Assembly: GCA_025201345.1 (NCBI GenBank)
Contig: JAIXMG010000008.1
Location: forward strand, 744,001 to 808,000
Length of the DNA: 64,000 nucleotides
Origin: Thamnidium elegans
Lineage: Eukaryota > Mucoromycota > Mucoromycetes > Mucorales > Mucoraceae
Direction: 5' to 3'
The translations under genes were made by a program, and so were the position numbers. The notes under the pieces are model-generated. The model was not told the DNA's origin. It made no database searches and saw only the letters and a program-made list of their open reading frames with translations. Positions 44,274 through 55,539 of the stretch are shown here, piece after piece (positions within the stretch are counted from its first letter, which is position 1; every line of letters begins with the position of its first letter).

Positions 44274-44907
44274 GTCGTATTATGCCACTATTTGTTTCAT
44301 ATACTCGTATTCATACGTTGATTAACCGTTTTATATACGTAGTAGATACTTGTTGCTCCAACTAGATTCATGCAAGTACCTTCTTATGCGAATAAAAACC
44401 AAGTTGAAAGCATGAAAAAAAAAATATGTTCTGTGCGTGTAAATAGAACGTGTACCAAGAATTCCCCAATGTTTTTATGGTTTTTGGTGCTAACCGGTGT
44501 GGTTATAATTTTAAGCTGATGCTGCTCTTCAGTTATATTTTCCTCTTGTGCTATTTTTTTTTTTTTTTTGGGGAACGGCCTAAGATGCCGCGGTTTACTT
44601 TCATGATAATATCGACTTTAGGCGACTATTAGGAGTCTTTTTACACGCATCGTAAACTCTAGTATTAAAAACTAGTTGCTGTTTACAAGTAAGTTTATGT
44701 TTAGAATATCTGATTTTGAGGGGAAAAAATCTAACTTGCCTTTTTTGTAACATTAATATCAAAGGATTGTCCGGGTATCTGCGATTTAATAATGTCCGGC
44801 TGCAAATTTTATTGCAATTTGAAAAATTACAACTGAACATGGACGGCATATAGTCAAATCGAAACAAGATTTTAGTTCTCCCTCTTTTTATTACATCGTC
44901 TGACAAC
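44274..44907. other. Intergenic, uL5 promoter region
   Basis: No gene is seen. A pyrimidine-rich tract (TTCTCCCTCTTTTTATTACATCGTC, 44876-44900) precedes the uL5 start codon; the mRNA probably starts there. Confidence 0.4.
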
Positions 44908-45795
44908 ATGGTAATATATTGATATTTTTTTTTTTGTGAAGCAATGTGAGAAAGTGATATGGAAATCAAATCGATGGATGTCTTTTTTAAAAAATACACC
45001 AACAATCAACAACAAACAATAAAAAAATAAAAATAAAAAAAAAATCAGCAAATTTTCAACATTCGATTTAAGAGTCAATTTAGAATTCATGGAAAACAAC
45101 GATAAAATATAGCTGGAAACAAAATATATTTATATAGAACAAGACGACATTACATTGAAGGAATCGAAAACAACCACCATTGATCTCTCTCACATTGTGA
45201 CAAAGGATGATTGGGTTTGACAGTAAATACTAATATTTTTTTTCCTTTTTTTTTTAAGAGCGCCGAAGAACAGAAGGTGACCAAGAACCCCATGCGTAAC
45301 CTCCAAATTGAGAAGTTAGTTCTCAACATTTGTGTTGGTGAATCTGGTGATAGACTTACCCGTGCTGCCAAGGTTTTGGAACAATTGACTGGTCAAACCC
45401 CCGTCTACACCAAGGCCCGTTATACTGTCCGTACTTTCTCTATTCGTCGTAACGAAAAGATTGCCGTTCACGTTACCGTCCGTGGTCCTAAGGCCGAGGA
45501 AATCCTTGAACGTGGTTTGAAGGTTAAGGAGTATGAACTTAAGGCTCGTAACTTCTCTTCCACTGGTAACTTTGGTTTCGGTATTGATGAACATATTGAT
45601 TTGGGTATTAAGTACGATCCTTCCATTGGAATTTACGGTATGGATTACTTTGTTGTCATGGGTCGTCCCGGTAACCGTGTCTCCCGCAGAAAGCATTGTA
45701 AGGCCAAGGTTGGTGTTAACCACCGTATCAAGAAGGAAGAGTCTCAAGAATGGTTCAAGGCTCGTTTCGATGGTACCATCTCTTACAAGGCTTAA
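44908..45795 (+). CDS. RPL11: Ribosomal protein uL5 (60S L11)
   Basis: Exon 1 is only the ATG at 44908-44910 (ACAACATG|GTAATA). The intron is 44911-45258 (348 nt) and exon 2 45259-45795; 540 nt, 179 aa. It starts [20 protein letters not shown] and has [54 protein letters not shown] and [11 protein letters not shown], all uL5 hallmarks. The downstream ATG at 45211 lies in the intron and would add an unconserved F-rich tail. uL5 sits in the central protuberance with 5S rRNA and uL18. Strong high-expression codon bias. The long intron is a candidate for regulation. Confidence 0.92.
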
Positions 45796-46000
45796 ATTTT
45801 TTCTTTGTAAAAAACCTGTCTTTTTTTGCAATCGTTACTCTTTTTTTTTATCTTGAATAAATTATCAAAAACGAATGAATTGTATCTGTATTGTTTATTA
45901 TATACGCTTTTTTTATTATTACAATCGAGAGTGAAGAGTGTCTAGGTTGTAACATTTCTGCACATACAAAATATCTTAATGACTTTAAATTTATATCACT

Positions 46001-46800
46001 ACGTAATGAAGGACAATTCTATCAGAGTCAGTAAGGCAATAAAGCGCCTCTTGCTTGTCAAACTTGAAAACTATAGGCTTTTGATCTTGAGGCACAAACA
46101 TCTGGTTCCAAATCGTCTTTGAAATCCATTGATGGCCAGTTAAACTTGGATGGAAGCAATCCAACATATTACTATGTTTGTATTATGTAAGTATTTGAAT
46201 AGGAAAACTTTTATCTGTAAGGTTTTGTGTGTTAATGTTACAATGTTGATAAATTAATGCAAAGTAATCTACTTCACTCTTTTGATATGTTTAGTGTATA
46301 TCAAGTAACCTTTCATTTGTATTCTATTTGTTATTAAAAGTTTTTTAATTACATACATAATAAAAAGTTTTTATCAAGTACCGTTTGTAGCAGCACAAGA
46401 GCAAGGTGTTTCAGAAGCACCTACTCTAGCATAACAATAATCCAAGTGAGTGTAAAAGACAGGGATTATTTGTGAAACATCAAATGCATTGATCAAATTA
46501 ATAATGACTTTGGGAATGTGGGTACGGATACGATTGATCGCTAATTCTACGTAGTAGCGGTATTTTTCTGGTGTTACTTGATCCATATACGTACTGTTAC
46601 ATGCTCCCAATTTGAAGGTTAATCATTCTCGAATCGTTTTCGAAATTAATATCTTTCATGTCTTTTTTATTTATTTTAGAAAAAAAAAGTTACTAGAGAT
46701 TAGTCTAATTCGTAATCCAAGTTCATGGCTGATGCTCCACTTAGAGCAGCATTTAAACCGTCGGTATTAAGTATGTCTTATAGAAGTATGATGGTTTGTT
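46001..46800 (-). pseudogene. Phospholipase B (GDSL-type) relic
   Basis: Minus-strand pieces in correct order but different frames: DGLNAALSGASAMNLDYELD (46703-46777), DINFENDSRMINLQIGS (about 46605-46655), CNSTYMDQVTPEKYRYYVEL through NAFDVSQIIPVFYTHLDYC (46374-46605), and the C-terminal catalytic block LDCFHPSLTGHQWISKTIW (46090-46170). The last carries the Asp and His of the SGNH triad. The N-terminal Gly-Asp-Ser block was not found, and stops and a frameshift separate the pieces. A minus-strand ORF at 47117-47554 upstream is unrelated as far as I can see. Dead secreted lipase gene. Confidence 0.6.
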
Positions 46801-47475
46801 AGTATTAGAATAAAGGAGCAACTATAACAACCTCACGTTTGGTACTACAATGATTTCCTGTATTATTTTTTATTACTTTTAGAAAAAATAACAAATATTG
46901 CAATAGCTTTTAAAATCAACAGACCCTCCTCTTACATTAAATAGATAAGCTGACCTTTGTTCTTTTCACGAACGATCAAGTTAGTGATGGACTTAATGGT
47001 AAAATAGGAAGAGAATATAATCATTTTATGATAACTCTTCAATCTCAATTTCCTGGAAGGCACCTCAATCTCAAATGGAAAGACTGTCGTGATATCATTT
47101 TGATTGCACTAGAATATTATAGAATATTATTTATTTTAAAAAATTGAGAGAGAATGACAAGGTTTAATGCAAGAAGAAAGAAGGCGTTCTTGATTTTCGA
47201 CGCTTTGTGTTGATAGCAATTTTCGTATAATCTGGTAGAGGCACTTGGATATTTATATCGAGAATGGCACTCTGTATCAAGTACGTGTCGAACTCTTTTC
47301 AATTTATCCATCTTATTAATCAAATCCGCAATACTACCGATTGTATTGGGTACATCAAAAGATAAGATTTCAGTCATAGTTGTAACGCCCCGGAAAGTTT
47401 CTTCGATAAAGTAGACAATAACTCTATACCCAATTGCTTGTATCGTAATAGCATTTTTGTTCCCTTTTCTCTGCC

Positions 47476-47513
<38 letters not shown>

Positions 47514-47574
47514 GTTATGCTATGAGTGGCTTCGGTCATTTGTAGTCTCAACATCAGACCACAGGAAAAAGTCG
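46801..47574. other. Intergenic with an unassigned minus-strand ORF
   Basis: The 145-codon ORF (47117-47554, minus) is interrupted by a K-run from a T tract (47481-47511). Its downstream half (DVPNTIGSIADLINKMDKLK...) looks gene-like but is not recognised. It may belong to the phospholipase relic. Confidence 0.3.
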
Positions 47575-47825
47575 AATTTTAGTAATAAAAAAAAGTCTTT
47601 AGATGTTGATTACTCGCTCAGTGCTTTAATAGAAATATACTTTTAGATAATTAGATGCGCCTAAAAGAGCATTTTATTCACATTGTTTTTTCACAAAGAA
47701 AAGCAAAAAAAATCTGATAGAAAAAATCGAAAAACAAAAGGGGCTGCCCCCCAAAATGATCAAAAATGGCCAAAAATGAACAACCGAAAAAAAGTAGAAA
47801 AATTCGAGGAAATAAATAGAACAAC
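47575..47825. mobile_element. Foldback-type element, copy C (fragment)
   Basis: Shares the block CGCTCA(G/T)..T, then AGATGCGCCTAAAAGAGCATT with the right arm of the complete copy near 53190-53260 (AGAAGCGCCTGAAAGAGTAAA), and GGCTGCCCCCCAAAATGATC with copy B. Arms are incomplete. Confidence 0.45.
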
Positions 47826-49868
47826 AAGTTGTCTTTAATATTTAATGTTAAATACAATATATTGACGACTAACTTTCACTAAGTAACTTGGGCAAAAGAA
47901 CCATTCCCTGACTTTTAATTATACAAAGAAAACACCTTATTTTAAACACCAATAAAATTACCTTTTTTTGGAAGTGATGCCTGAATGTTCGTATAAAAAT
48001 GAATGTTTTAAAAAGGATAACGGAAGAACAATGATGAGTTATAATAATTTAAATAGTTCCTGAGCCTACCCAAGCTATTGTACAGAAAAATATACTGTAT
48101 ATACTATTCTACGAAAGCTCAAACATTAAATTTTATTAAAAACTTTATTGTTATCAATTAAAATAGTACAGAGCTATGTATTAAAATGACACATAATTAA
48201 TTATTTTATATGATTTATTTCATTATACTCTCTCTATCATTTCGATTCTTATTCTTTTTGTTTATGAATAATATTGGTAAATAATACACTCTTAAAGACT
48301 AAAAGTTTTCATATAATTTCTTCGTAAATTAAATAAACACATCTCGAAAATAGTTGAAGACTTCCTTTTTATATATTTAGTAGTTTTGTTAAATTGTATT
48401 CCACCCTGAAATCAAATAGCGGTGATAGTGGCGTTAAAGCGAGTGACCGAGAAGCTAGAAAAATAGCACTTGACAAAATTAAGCAGAAGAAAGCTGAGAG
48501 GCAGAAAGTATATGTATATTTTGAGATGCTGAAAGAAAAATAATCCAAGCTTACCACATACGAAACATTAGTATATGGTAATAACCTTGTTTTAATGTGC
48601 TTAATTTAACCTTTTCATACTTAATTAGCCTTCTGTTGCATCAATAACTGAAGACCACTCTCATGCGTTGTCAACAACATTCCAAAATACTACCTTCAGT
48701 GGAGCAGACTAGTTACAGTTTAAAAGCAATGTCAGTCACCGTACCTATTTCTAGAGAAACATTTGAAAAACACGCCAATCTCTGTAACTAAGCTAACGTT
48801 GGTGATGAGCTGTAGGTACTAAATATTACTTTTAAAGCCTATATACTTACGGCTACCAAAGCATTTCAAGATAACTACTCCAAACATAAATTATCAACAA
48901 AAATAAGTATTTGCGTAAAATACGAAAACTCAAAAGCCAAACTGTTAGTAGTAACACTATACTATATGAATATAAATACGTACTTACGAGTAATTGTAGG
49001 AGCTTGGGAAAGAGGTAAGAAGTATTTGAAAACCAAAGGTCTACCTTGCCATCCAAGATCAAGCAAAGCGACAATATTTCAGCAAAAAGTTACTTTGTAG
49101 TAAGTAATTAACCATATATTAAAATATACGGAACAAACAAAATTAAGTATATCCTTTTTAGTCTTCTATGAAGTCAAGAGCATATTTGAGATCATCCTAC
49201 TACAGTAAGATTTGAATAGACAAAGGAGGACTTTAGAGCTAAGAAAAATTAGACCCAAAGACTGTCTAATATCCAGAGTGCGTCAATTTCTACTCAAAGA
49301 TTTGAAAGGTGACGGAACCCCAACTTTCCAGCTTTAGCAACATACCGTGCCTTGTTAACGATTAAGCTTGTAATTAAACAACAAGGAAATAATGCTACGG
49401 ACAACAGCACGTTTTTGCCTCTTTTTATGAACAGTTTGTCTCAGAATGCTCTCTCTCTCTCTGAGGACGACTTGAGAGCAACCTAAAATATCTGTGAACT
49501 TTTTCTTCCTATTATTTTGCCTTTTTTTTATCTTGCCCCTTAGGAGTGTTCTTATCAGTATTAAATTTTTATAACTGATTCGTACAATATGGCTACATGT
49601 TCATTGTTAAAGAGAAAAAAAAAAAGATACACAAAAATATAATAAAATAATTTAATCAATTATCACACTACCCACCAATGCTGAACAATCAAAAAGACAA
49701 GAAATTTAGCTGTGACTCTAATATTTAAGCTCTTCGAATGGAGTCTCTATTATTTTATTATATTTTCCTTTTAATTTTATATTTTATACTTTATTTTATG
49801 TTATTTTTTTTTCTCTTTCTTCTCATTTACATACTTCTTCAAAAATCCAAATCTCACTTTTATATAAA
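47826..49868. other. Gene-poor region with short coding-like relics
   Basis: 48369-48543 plus reads SFVKLYSTLKSNSGDSGVKA then SDREARKIALDKIKQKK before a stop. 49350-49485 plus reads NNATDNSTFLPLFMNSLSQN then ALSLSEDDLRAT. Both sit among stop-rich sequence and are unrecognised, probably remnants of one or more decayed repeat genes. Confidence 0.3.
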
Positions 49869-50650
49869 ATAACTATCCTTTTTCAAGTTAATTTTCATGT
49901 GTTAAATCAAAGTATTTCTCCACAGTTTGCTTTCAGCTGCGTAAACGACGTCAGACCTTGTATCATCCGCCCACTCATTTGAGGTTACAGCATAACTGTT
50001 TGCTGGAATGCCTGTACCTATAATATATTATACGTATTAAAAGCTAATGCATTTATAATAGACAAGTATACTACCTAATAATGACTGCACAACCAAGTTC
50101 ACAACCGTGGGATCATTGAATAACATCTTGCTCATTAAATCAGAACCAGGCCCCACAGCCATTTTACTAAGATCCCACAGCCATTTTATTAAGATCCCAC
50201 AGCCAAGTAGCTCGTTATGCTCGGTTGTAAATGAGCTTTTCGGACCACTGTTTTGTTCAGACTTTTTATGCACAACCTCTTCTGTACCTTCAGTGATACT
50301 TCCGCCATCTTAACGCAGCGCAGTAATTAATATTTAAGTTCCTTGCAACCTTGAGGATTTTCGAGCATACGGTCTATAAACGTTTCTCTGGTGAAGTCGC
50401 TGTAATTGTTGTATAACTTCACTGATGGCTTTAACTTACCAGGTTTCGACTGTTTTCTAACTGAGAACCCTTCAAAAAATTTTTTTTGGGGCGCTTAAAG
50501 CTCAAGTAAGTTTATCGACTAGTTATTGTTTCAAGAACTATGTTGGGATCGTCGACATGTATTAAAACATCCTCCATCGGATCGTAAACTTTTTCTTCTT
50601 CATTAAAAATGTTTCCCTGTCCATCTTCATAAAAAAGTATTCATTATTAT
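49869..50650 (-). pseudogene. Relic of a repeated Mucorales-type hypothetical gene with internal 22-bp triplication
   Basis: Minus-strand pieces: EKVYDPMEDVLIHVDDPNIV (about 50540-50600), MADGGSITEGTEEVVHKKSE then HNELLGCGIL (50190-50310), FNDPTVVNLVVQSLLG (50060-50110), and NSYAVTSNEWADDTRSDVVY (49935-50000). The last is typical of an uncharacterised multicopy Mucorales family. A 22-bp unit repeated almost three times at 50152-50204 shifts the frame. Likely dead. Family recognition is from memory. Confidence 0.35.
50152..50204. repeat. Tandem repeat, 22-bp unit, ~2.4 copies
   Basis: Unit CCCACAGCCATTTTACTAAG plus AT; copies at 50152-50173, 50174-50195 (one change) and a partial one to 50204. 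The length is not a multiple of three, so it disrupts the relic gene it lies in. Confidence 0.8.
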
Positions 50651-51298
50651 GTTATATATTATTAGACACAGAGAGGGACAAAACCAGGTATAGAAGATAT
50701 GCGACAATTAGTGATATATTGTTATAAAATTCGTTGAAAGCCTAAAATAAGATGGTTTTTAATAATTTGAAAAAGTATAGTTATTTTATATGAAAGTGAG
50801 ATTTGAATTCAATGACAGTTGAATTGATTGTGTTAAAGATAACCGCTTATAGATTATTGTGGTTATTTGTGCAAAAATAATCTGTGCCTGACGTTTGTGT
50901 AAAAGGGAAAATAGTGGTTTTCCTGCTGTACCGCAAATAAATAAGTACTTTAATTATTACACAGGTAAATAATTAAGCCTGTCAAATAAAATCCAAAGTA
51001 GACCTTAAATAGTAATCAAAAGATTAGATATATGGCTGGTATATATCAATCACCATTTAAATTTCAACCAGCTTCACTGTAACTAGGCAACACTACAAAA
51101 AATGGTCACACAAAAAGGTCACACGTCACACAAATCATGGCAACGAATCACGGGTATAAATTGGCCCGGTTTTTTTTTCCTTTTTTGTTTTTTTTCTCTT
51201 TTTTTTTTCTTCACAACTACAAAAGGTAACTGGCCAGATATTTACTAACTATTATTACAGTTTTTGGGACTCTGATCAAGTCTTTTTTCTGTAATAGT

Positions 51299-51544
51299 AG
51301 TGCTTATGGTACCATTTGCGCCTTGTAATCTTTTTTTTTGTGTGTTTGCAGTTTGACTCATCCGTGGTGGTTTTTTTCCGGAGAGGCAGGTTGTGGGTTT
51401 ACATCCCCATTCCGCTTTCTCTTACCGCGGGGTGGGGATGTAAATTCACAAGTTGTCTCTTTTGGAAAAAAGCCCTGCAGATGGGTCAAATCTGTAAACC
51501 CCCAAAAAAAAAAATTGCATGGCGCAAATGGTACCATAAGCACT
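51299..51544. mobile_element. 246-bp palindromic MITE with perfect 24-bp TIRs
   Basis: The 24 bp at 51299-51322 (AGTGCTTATGGTACCATTTG + CGCC) recur exactly inverted at 51521-51544. Inverted similarity continues inward imperfectly (T tract, TTTGCAGTTTGACTCATC against its partner) and the centre has GTTTACATCCCCATTCCGC opposite GCGGGGTGGGGATGTAAA. So almost the whole element can fold on itself. No clear target duplication and no coding sequence. Confidence 0.7.
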
Positions 51545-52502
51545 GGCTGGTAGAAAGTTGGAGTGATACGAGGAGAGAAGGAAAGTATTATAAAAACATT
51601 CTGCTGCAAATAAAAAAGAGTTGATTTCTAACTTTTTCTTATTTAGCAACCTAACCCAAAGGGCCAAAAAAAAAATAAAAACGAAAAAAAAGCTATAAAT
51701 AAAAATGAGTGTCTTTAAAAATGAGTGTCTTTAAAAATGAGTGTCTTTAAAAATGAGTGTCCTAAAAAAGAGAATGAGAAAGCGTTTTAAAAAAGAGTGT
51801 CTTAAAAAAAGAGAAGGCATTATAAAAAAAAAGAGAAGGCATTATAAAAAAGAGAAGGCTTCTTAAAAAGGGAAAGATAATGTCTGCCTTAATTCTCATT
51901 AAATGTAAACATTACCTTAATGTTTTTTTTTCTTCCTTTTAATAATCTATCCGCAACATTCTTAATAAAAACTTACTGTTATTTTTACAGTAAAATATAA
52001 TATGTTTGGCTTATTTGGTTTAACATTTGGCATAATGCTTGACAGTTATAATTATGCAATGCGTACATGTAAATGAGGTGCTGGATCTTCATTATATTAT
52101 CTTTTATTTAATAAAAAATTATAAAGCGTACTTCTCTCGGATACAACCTTATAGTTTATATTCTTTTAATTATATTTCTGTTATTATACTCTGTAATTGA
52201 CAGTTGCATTTTCTTTGTACTACAACGACCCCTATTTTAAAACTCAAACAAATGCAAATACAATCCCTTTTACATCTTTCTTTTATATCTTTCTTTTTTT
52301 TACTTTTACTTTCCTTTTCTTTTCTTAACATTATCCACCACTTACGACATGTATTTTTATTTTATTTATGTATTTTGTTTTTTCTTTTGACATTGAGCAT
52401 GTAGCAATGAAATGTGCCATATTATCCAAGTCAGTTATAAAAACGTAGTAACAGTAAAACACTCCAAAGGAACAAGAGCAAAATAATTGAAAGAAGAGAG
52501 CA
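51545..52502. other. Gene-poor region with a tandem array
   Basis: Apart from the 16-bp array (listed), it is A+T-rich and stop-rich on both strands. Confidence 0.4.
51701..51870. repeat. 16-bp tandem array grading into diverged units
   Basis: The unit AAAAATGAGTGTCTTT is repeated about 4.5 times at 51701-51772. It is followed by related, decaying units (AAAAAAGAGTGTCTTA, AAAAAGAGAAGGCATTAT) up to about 51870. A simple minisatellite. Confidence 0.85.
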
Positions 52503-53492
52503 ATTGTTATTGCTAAAAAAAGCTCACTGAGATACCGCAGTTTAAAACATCGCTCACATAAGAAATCACTGCTAATTTTACCAGCTATAAGAAATCATGG
52601 TCTTTAATTTATTAAAAAACAGAAAACGCGTTTCGGACCCAGGTTGTATAATACAAAATAGTTGTTTTAAATATGTCTTTGATAAAAAAAATTAAAACCG
52701 TACTTTTTTGTTTTTTTTTTTTCGTTTTTCATTTTTGGGGGTCAACCCCTCTTGTTTTTTGGCCAAAAATCACGGATGTTTTGCGATTTCTCCGGATCCA
52801 CTTTGACTTTTGTTATGGACAAACTGTTGACAATAAAGTACTTGTTTATACGCTTCTAATCCATCTTAATTTATATTTCTATTGCAAAAATAGAAAGAGT
52901 GATCACTGTTTAAAGATTACTTTTTTTGGGCAAAAAAAAACCTTACTTTTTTTTTTATCACGTGCGCTCACCTATTTACTTTATTTTCGTGATTGCATCG
53001 AATTCAGTTTGCTACTACTATTATTAAGTATAACAAAGATTAAAGATCTTTAATAGTTCATTTTTATTCATTTATAAATAAAAGTGCTACATCCAAAACT
53101 GAGAGAGTAAATACGCTTTTAATAAAACGCCAGCTTAAGGTCCGCTTAGCTAAAACCTCAAGTAAAAAAAGGCCTTTAAACAGTAATTGCTCGCTCATTA
53201 TTTTTTAGTAATAATATGACTTTAAATACATTAGAAGCGCCTGAAAGAGTAAAACTTTGATCCGGAGTAATCGCTAATAATCCGCGAAAAAAATCCAAAA
53301 GTATGTTTTTAATTTTTTATTTATCAAAGATTTTTTTAAAACAACTATTTTATATTATACAACTTGGGTCCAAAAAGCTTTTTCTGTTTTTTAATAAATT
53401 AAAAGCTATTATTTACTACAGCTGGTAAAATTAGCAGTGATTATTTAAGCTACGATATCTCTGAGCTTTTTTTCTTAGCAGTGATTTTCAAG
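52503..53492. mobile_element. Foldback-type element, complete copy A (~990 bp, arms of several hundred bp)
   Basis: The two halves are long imperfect inverted repeats. Left landmarks TAATTTATTAAAAAACAGAA, GGACCCAGGTTGTATAATAC, TAGTTGTTTTAAATATG and TTTGATAAAAAAAATTAAAA return inverted as TTTCTGTTTTTTAATAAATTA, GTATTATACAACTTGGGTCC-like, and so on near 53320-53410. The outer ends are GCTAAAAAAAGCTC (about 52511) and its inverse at about 53465-53480. No transposase ORF. Two truncated relatives are at 8365-9187 and 47575-47825. Confidence 0.7.
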
Positions 53493-54099
53493 CAAGTAAA
53501 GGGATATATTTTTATCGCCTAGGTTTTCGAGTGCAGTTAAATACGTGTACATGATTGGAGTGTAAGATTGATGTTGAAACCAAGTGGCGTAAAAAGAAGA
53601 ATAAAAAAATAGGGGCAATGAACAATAGTATCATTGCATTGATAGCAAAGACAGTTAACGTAATAGAGCAATGACGTTTAGGAACATTGTAGCACTACTC
53701 ACAGGTTTGTTTTAAGGACGATATAATGACCAAATTTATTATAAAGAAAAGGCAGCTATACATTGCAGAGTATAACAACAAACGAATGATTAAAAAGAAC
53801 CACTTGTTTATTATACAGTTACTAATAGATATAGTCTGGTATAAACACAGTAAAATGTTTTTTGCAAACACTTTTGTAAGTATATCTGACCTATTTACTT
53901 CTAATTGCGCTACTTATAAGTCGTTGTTTATTTATGGATGTATCGGGAAATTATGCTATAGTGTCACTTGGAATAAGCATCGAAAAAAAAAACTTGCGCT
54001 TTTAATACCGGATATATAATTATCCTTAAAAATTACAAACAAAAAAAAAAGGGGGTCAGAGGAAGGGGTCCTAAAAAAAGCTTTATTTCTATTTCCAAA
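53493..54099. other. Intergenic upstream of SHE9
   Basis: A 97-codon plus-strand ORF (53726-54019) is I/K/N/Y-rich with no recognisable content and is probably chance. Otherwise nothing. Confidence 0.4.
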
Positions 54100-55527
54100 A
54101 TGTCTTTTCGGCTTATTAGATCATCTCGACATTTACTTTTACGACCTCGGTCACAATTAAACGGTACATATATAGCTCGGTTAACAACCTCTACACCACC
54201 GCCACCACCACCTTCCAGCAATGTAGAAAAAAAACCTGTCATAAATATTGAAGATACATTAGCAGCTACCAAAGCCTACTTGGAAAAAGTCCAATTAGAC
54301 ATAAAACCCCGTATAGACCCATACCTTGAAAAACTCAATCAAGCTTCTGAGCAATTAAAACGTCTAACAAGTGATGTAGGTGATTCCAAAGAAGCTTTAA
54401 AACGAGCCAGTAAAGCTTTAAATGAATTAACTGGGTACGATCAAATTGATTCAGTAAAGCAAAAAGTAAACGACCAAGGTAAAAAAAAAAAAAAAATATG
54501 TTATCCCATTAAAAAATATCTTAAACTTATATAAAAAAAATTAGCACTCCTTTTTGAAGCAACAAGAGATCAAGTACAACAAGCTAAACGAGATTACGAG
54601 CAAGCCATTGAGACCCGGTCCAACACACAACGAGGTATTAACGAACTATTACAGCGCAAACATTTATGGACCGCCGACGACGTAACACAATTCACAGAGC
54701 TCTACCGATTAGAGCACTCGCACTCACAAGCCGAGATGATTGCCAAAGACGCCTACCAATCCTGCGAAAAGAAGATGGATCGCGAGTACATGGAGCTAGC
54801 ACGATCGATTATGGAGCGATACCACGAGGAGCAATTATGGAGTGATAAGATCCGCAGTGTCAGTACGTACGGTACCTGGGCCCTGATGGTAGTCAATTTA
54901 CTGTTATTTGTCACTGTACAAACTGTATTTGAACCAAGAAAGCGAAAGAGATTAACTGATCGATTTGAAGAACTTTTGGTATCGAAAGTAGAAGAGGAAG
55001 AGGAAAAATTTAGACATGTGTTTGAGTCGTTAGATGAAAAAGATAAGATGTTGTTGCAGCAGCAGGTAGCTGTTATGGAAACACTGAATTCTTTAGTGGA
55101 ACATCCTTTGTTTGATCAAGAAACTTTAGTGTCGTTAAAGGAAGCGTCGAAACAAAATATGTATCCTGTACCTATTTCACCTGTCATTCCTAATGTAGCG
55201 GTGGTAGATGAACCTACTGTAGTTAAGGATGGTGTATCAAATGTACCAGTAGTAGATGAACCTATTGTTACGAAAGAGGATACATCAAATGTAGTAGTAG
55301 TAGAACCTGTTATTAAGGATAATACATTAAAGAATGAAGACCTCTTCAAACTTTTATTACTGACACCTGCTAATTTTGATGATGCACCCTTCTTCAAATC
55401 AAAAACTAACCTTACAACAACAACAACAACAATATCATTAAGTAAAACCGATTTAGTACTGTATTCTATAGAAAGTGCAATAGCAGGTGGATTAGCCACA
55501 GCACTAGCAGTTTATTTTTTTAGATAA
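54100..55527 (+). CDS. SHE9: SHE9/MDM33 mitochondrial inner-membrane protein
   Basis: Exons 54100-54478 and 54545-55527; 1362 nt, 453 aa. Presequence MSFRLIRSSRHLLLRPRSQL, then a proline run, then coiled-coil/helical segments (EKLNQASEQLKRLTSDVGDS; ARDQVQQAKRDYEQAIETRS-like) and the family core GINELLQRKHLWTADDVTQF, then RLEHSHSQAEMIAKDAY. A transmembrane helix follows at WALMVVNLLLFVTVQTVFEP and a second C-terminal one (ESAIAGGLATALAVYFF), with a variable acidic/repetitive VVVDEP linker between. In yeast She9/Mdm33 controls inner-membrane division and phospholipid balance. Its stop is 12 bp from the stop of the convergent FZO1. Confidence 0.88.
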
Positions 55528-55539
55528 TAAAGAATTTTT

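Noticed and set aside
45316..45831. 171-codon minus-strand ORF opposite uL5
   Set aside because: Shadow of the strongly biased uL5 exon; the plus strand encodes an unmistakable ribosomal protein.
51701..51870. CRISPR-like array
   Set aside because: Units are head-to-tail without unique spacers, and the genome is eukaryotic; it is a minisatellite.
53726..54019. 97-codon plus-strand ORF as a gene
   Set aside because: Composition I/K/N/Y-rich as expected from random A+T-rich DNA, no splice context, no recognisable motif.
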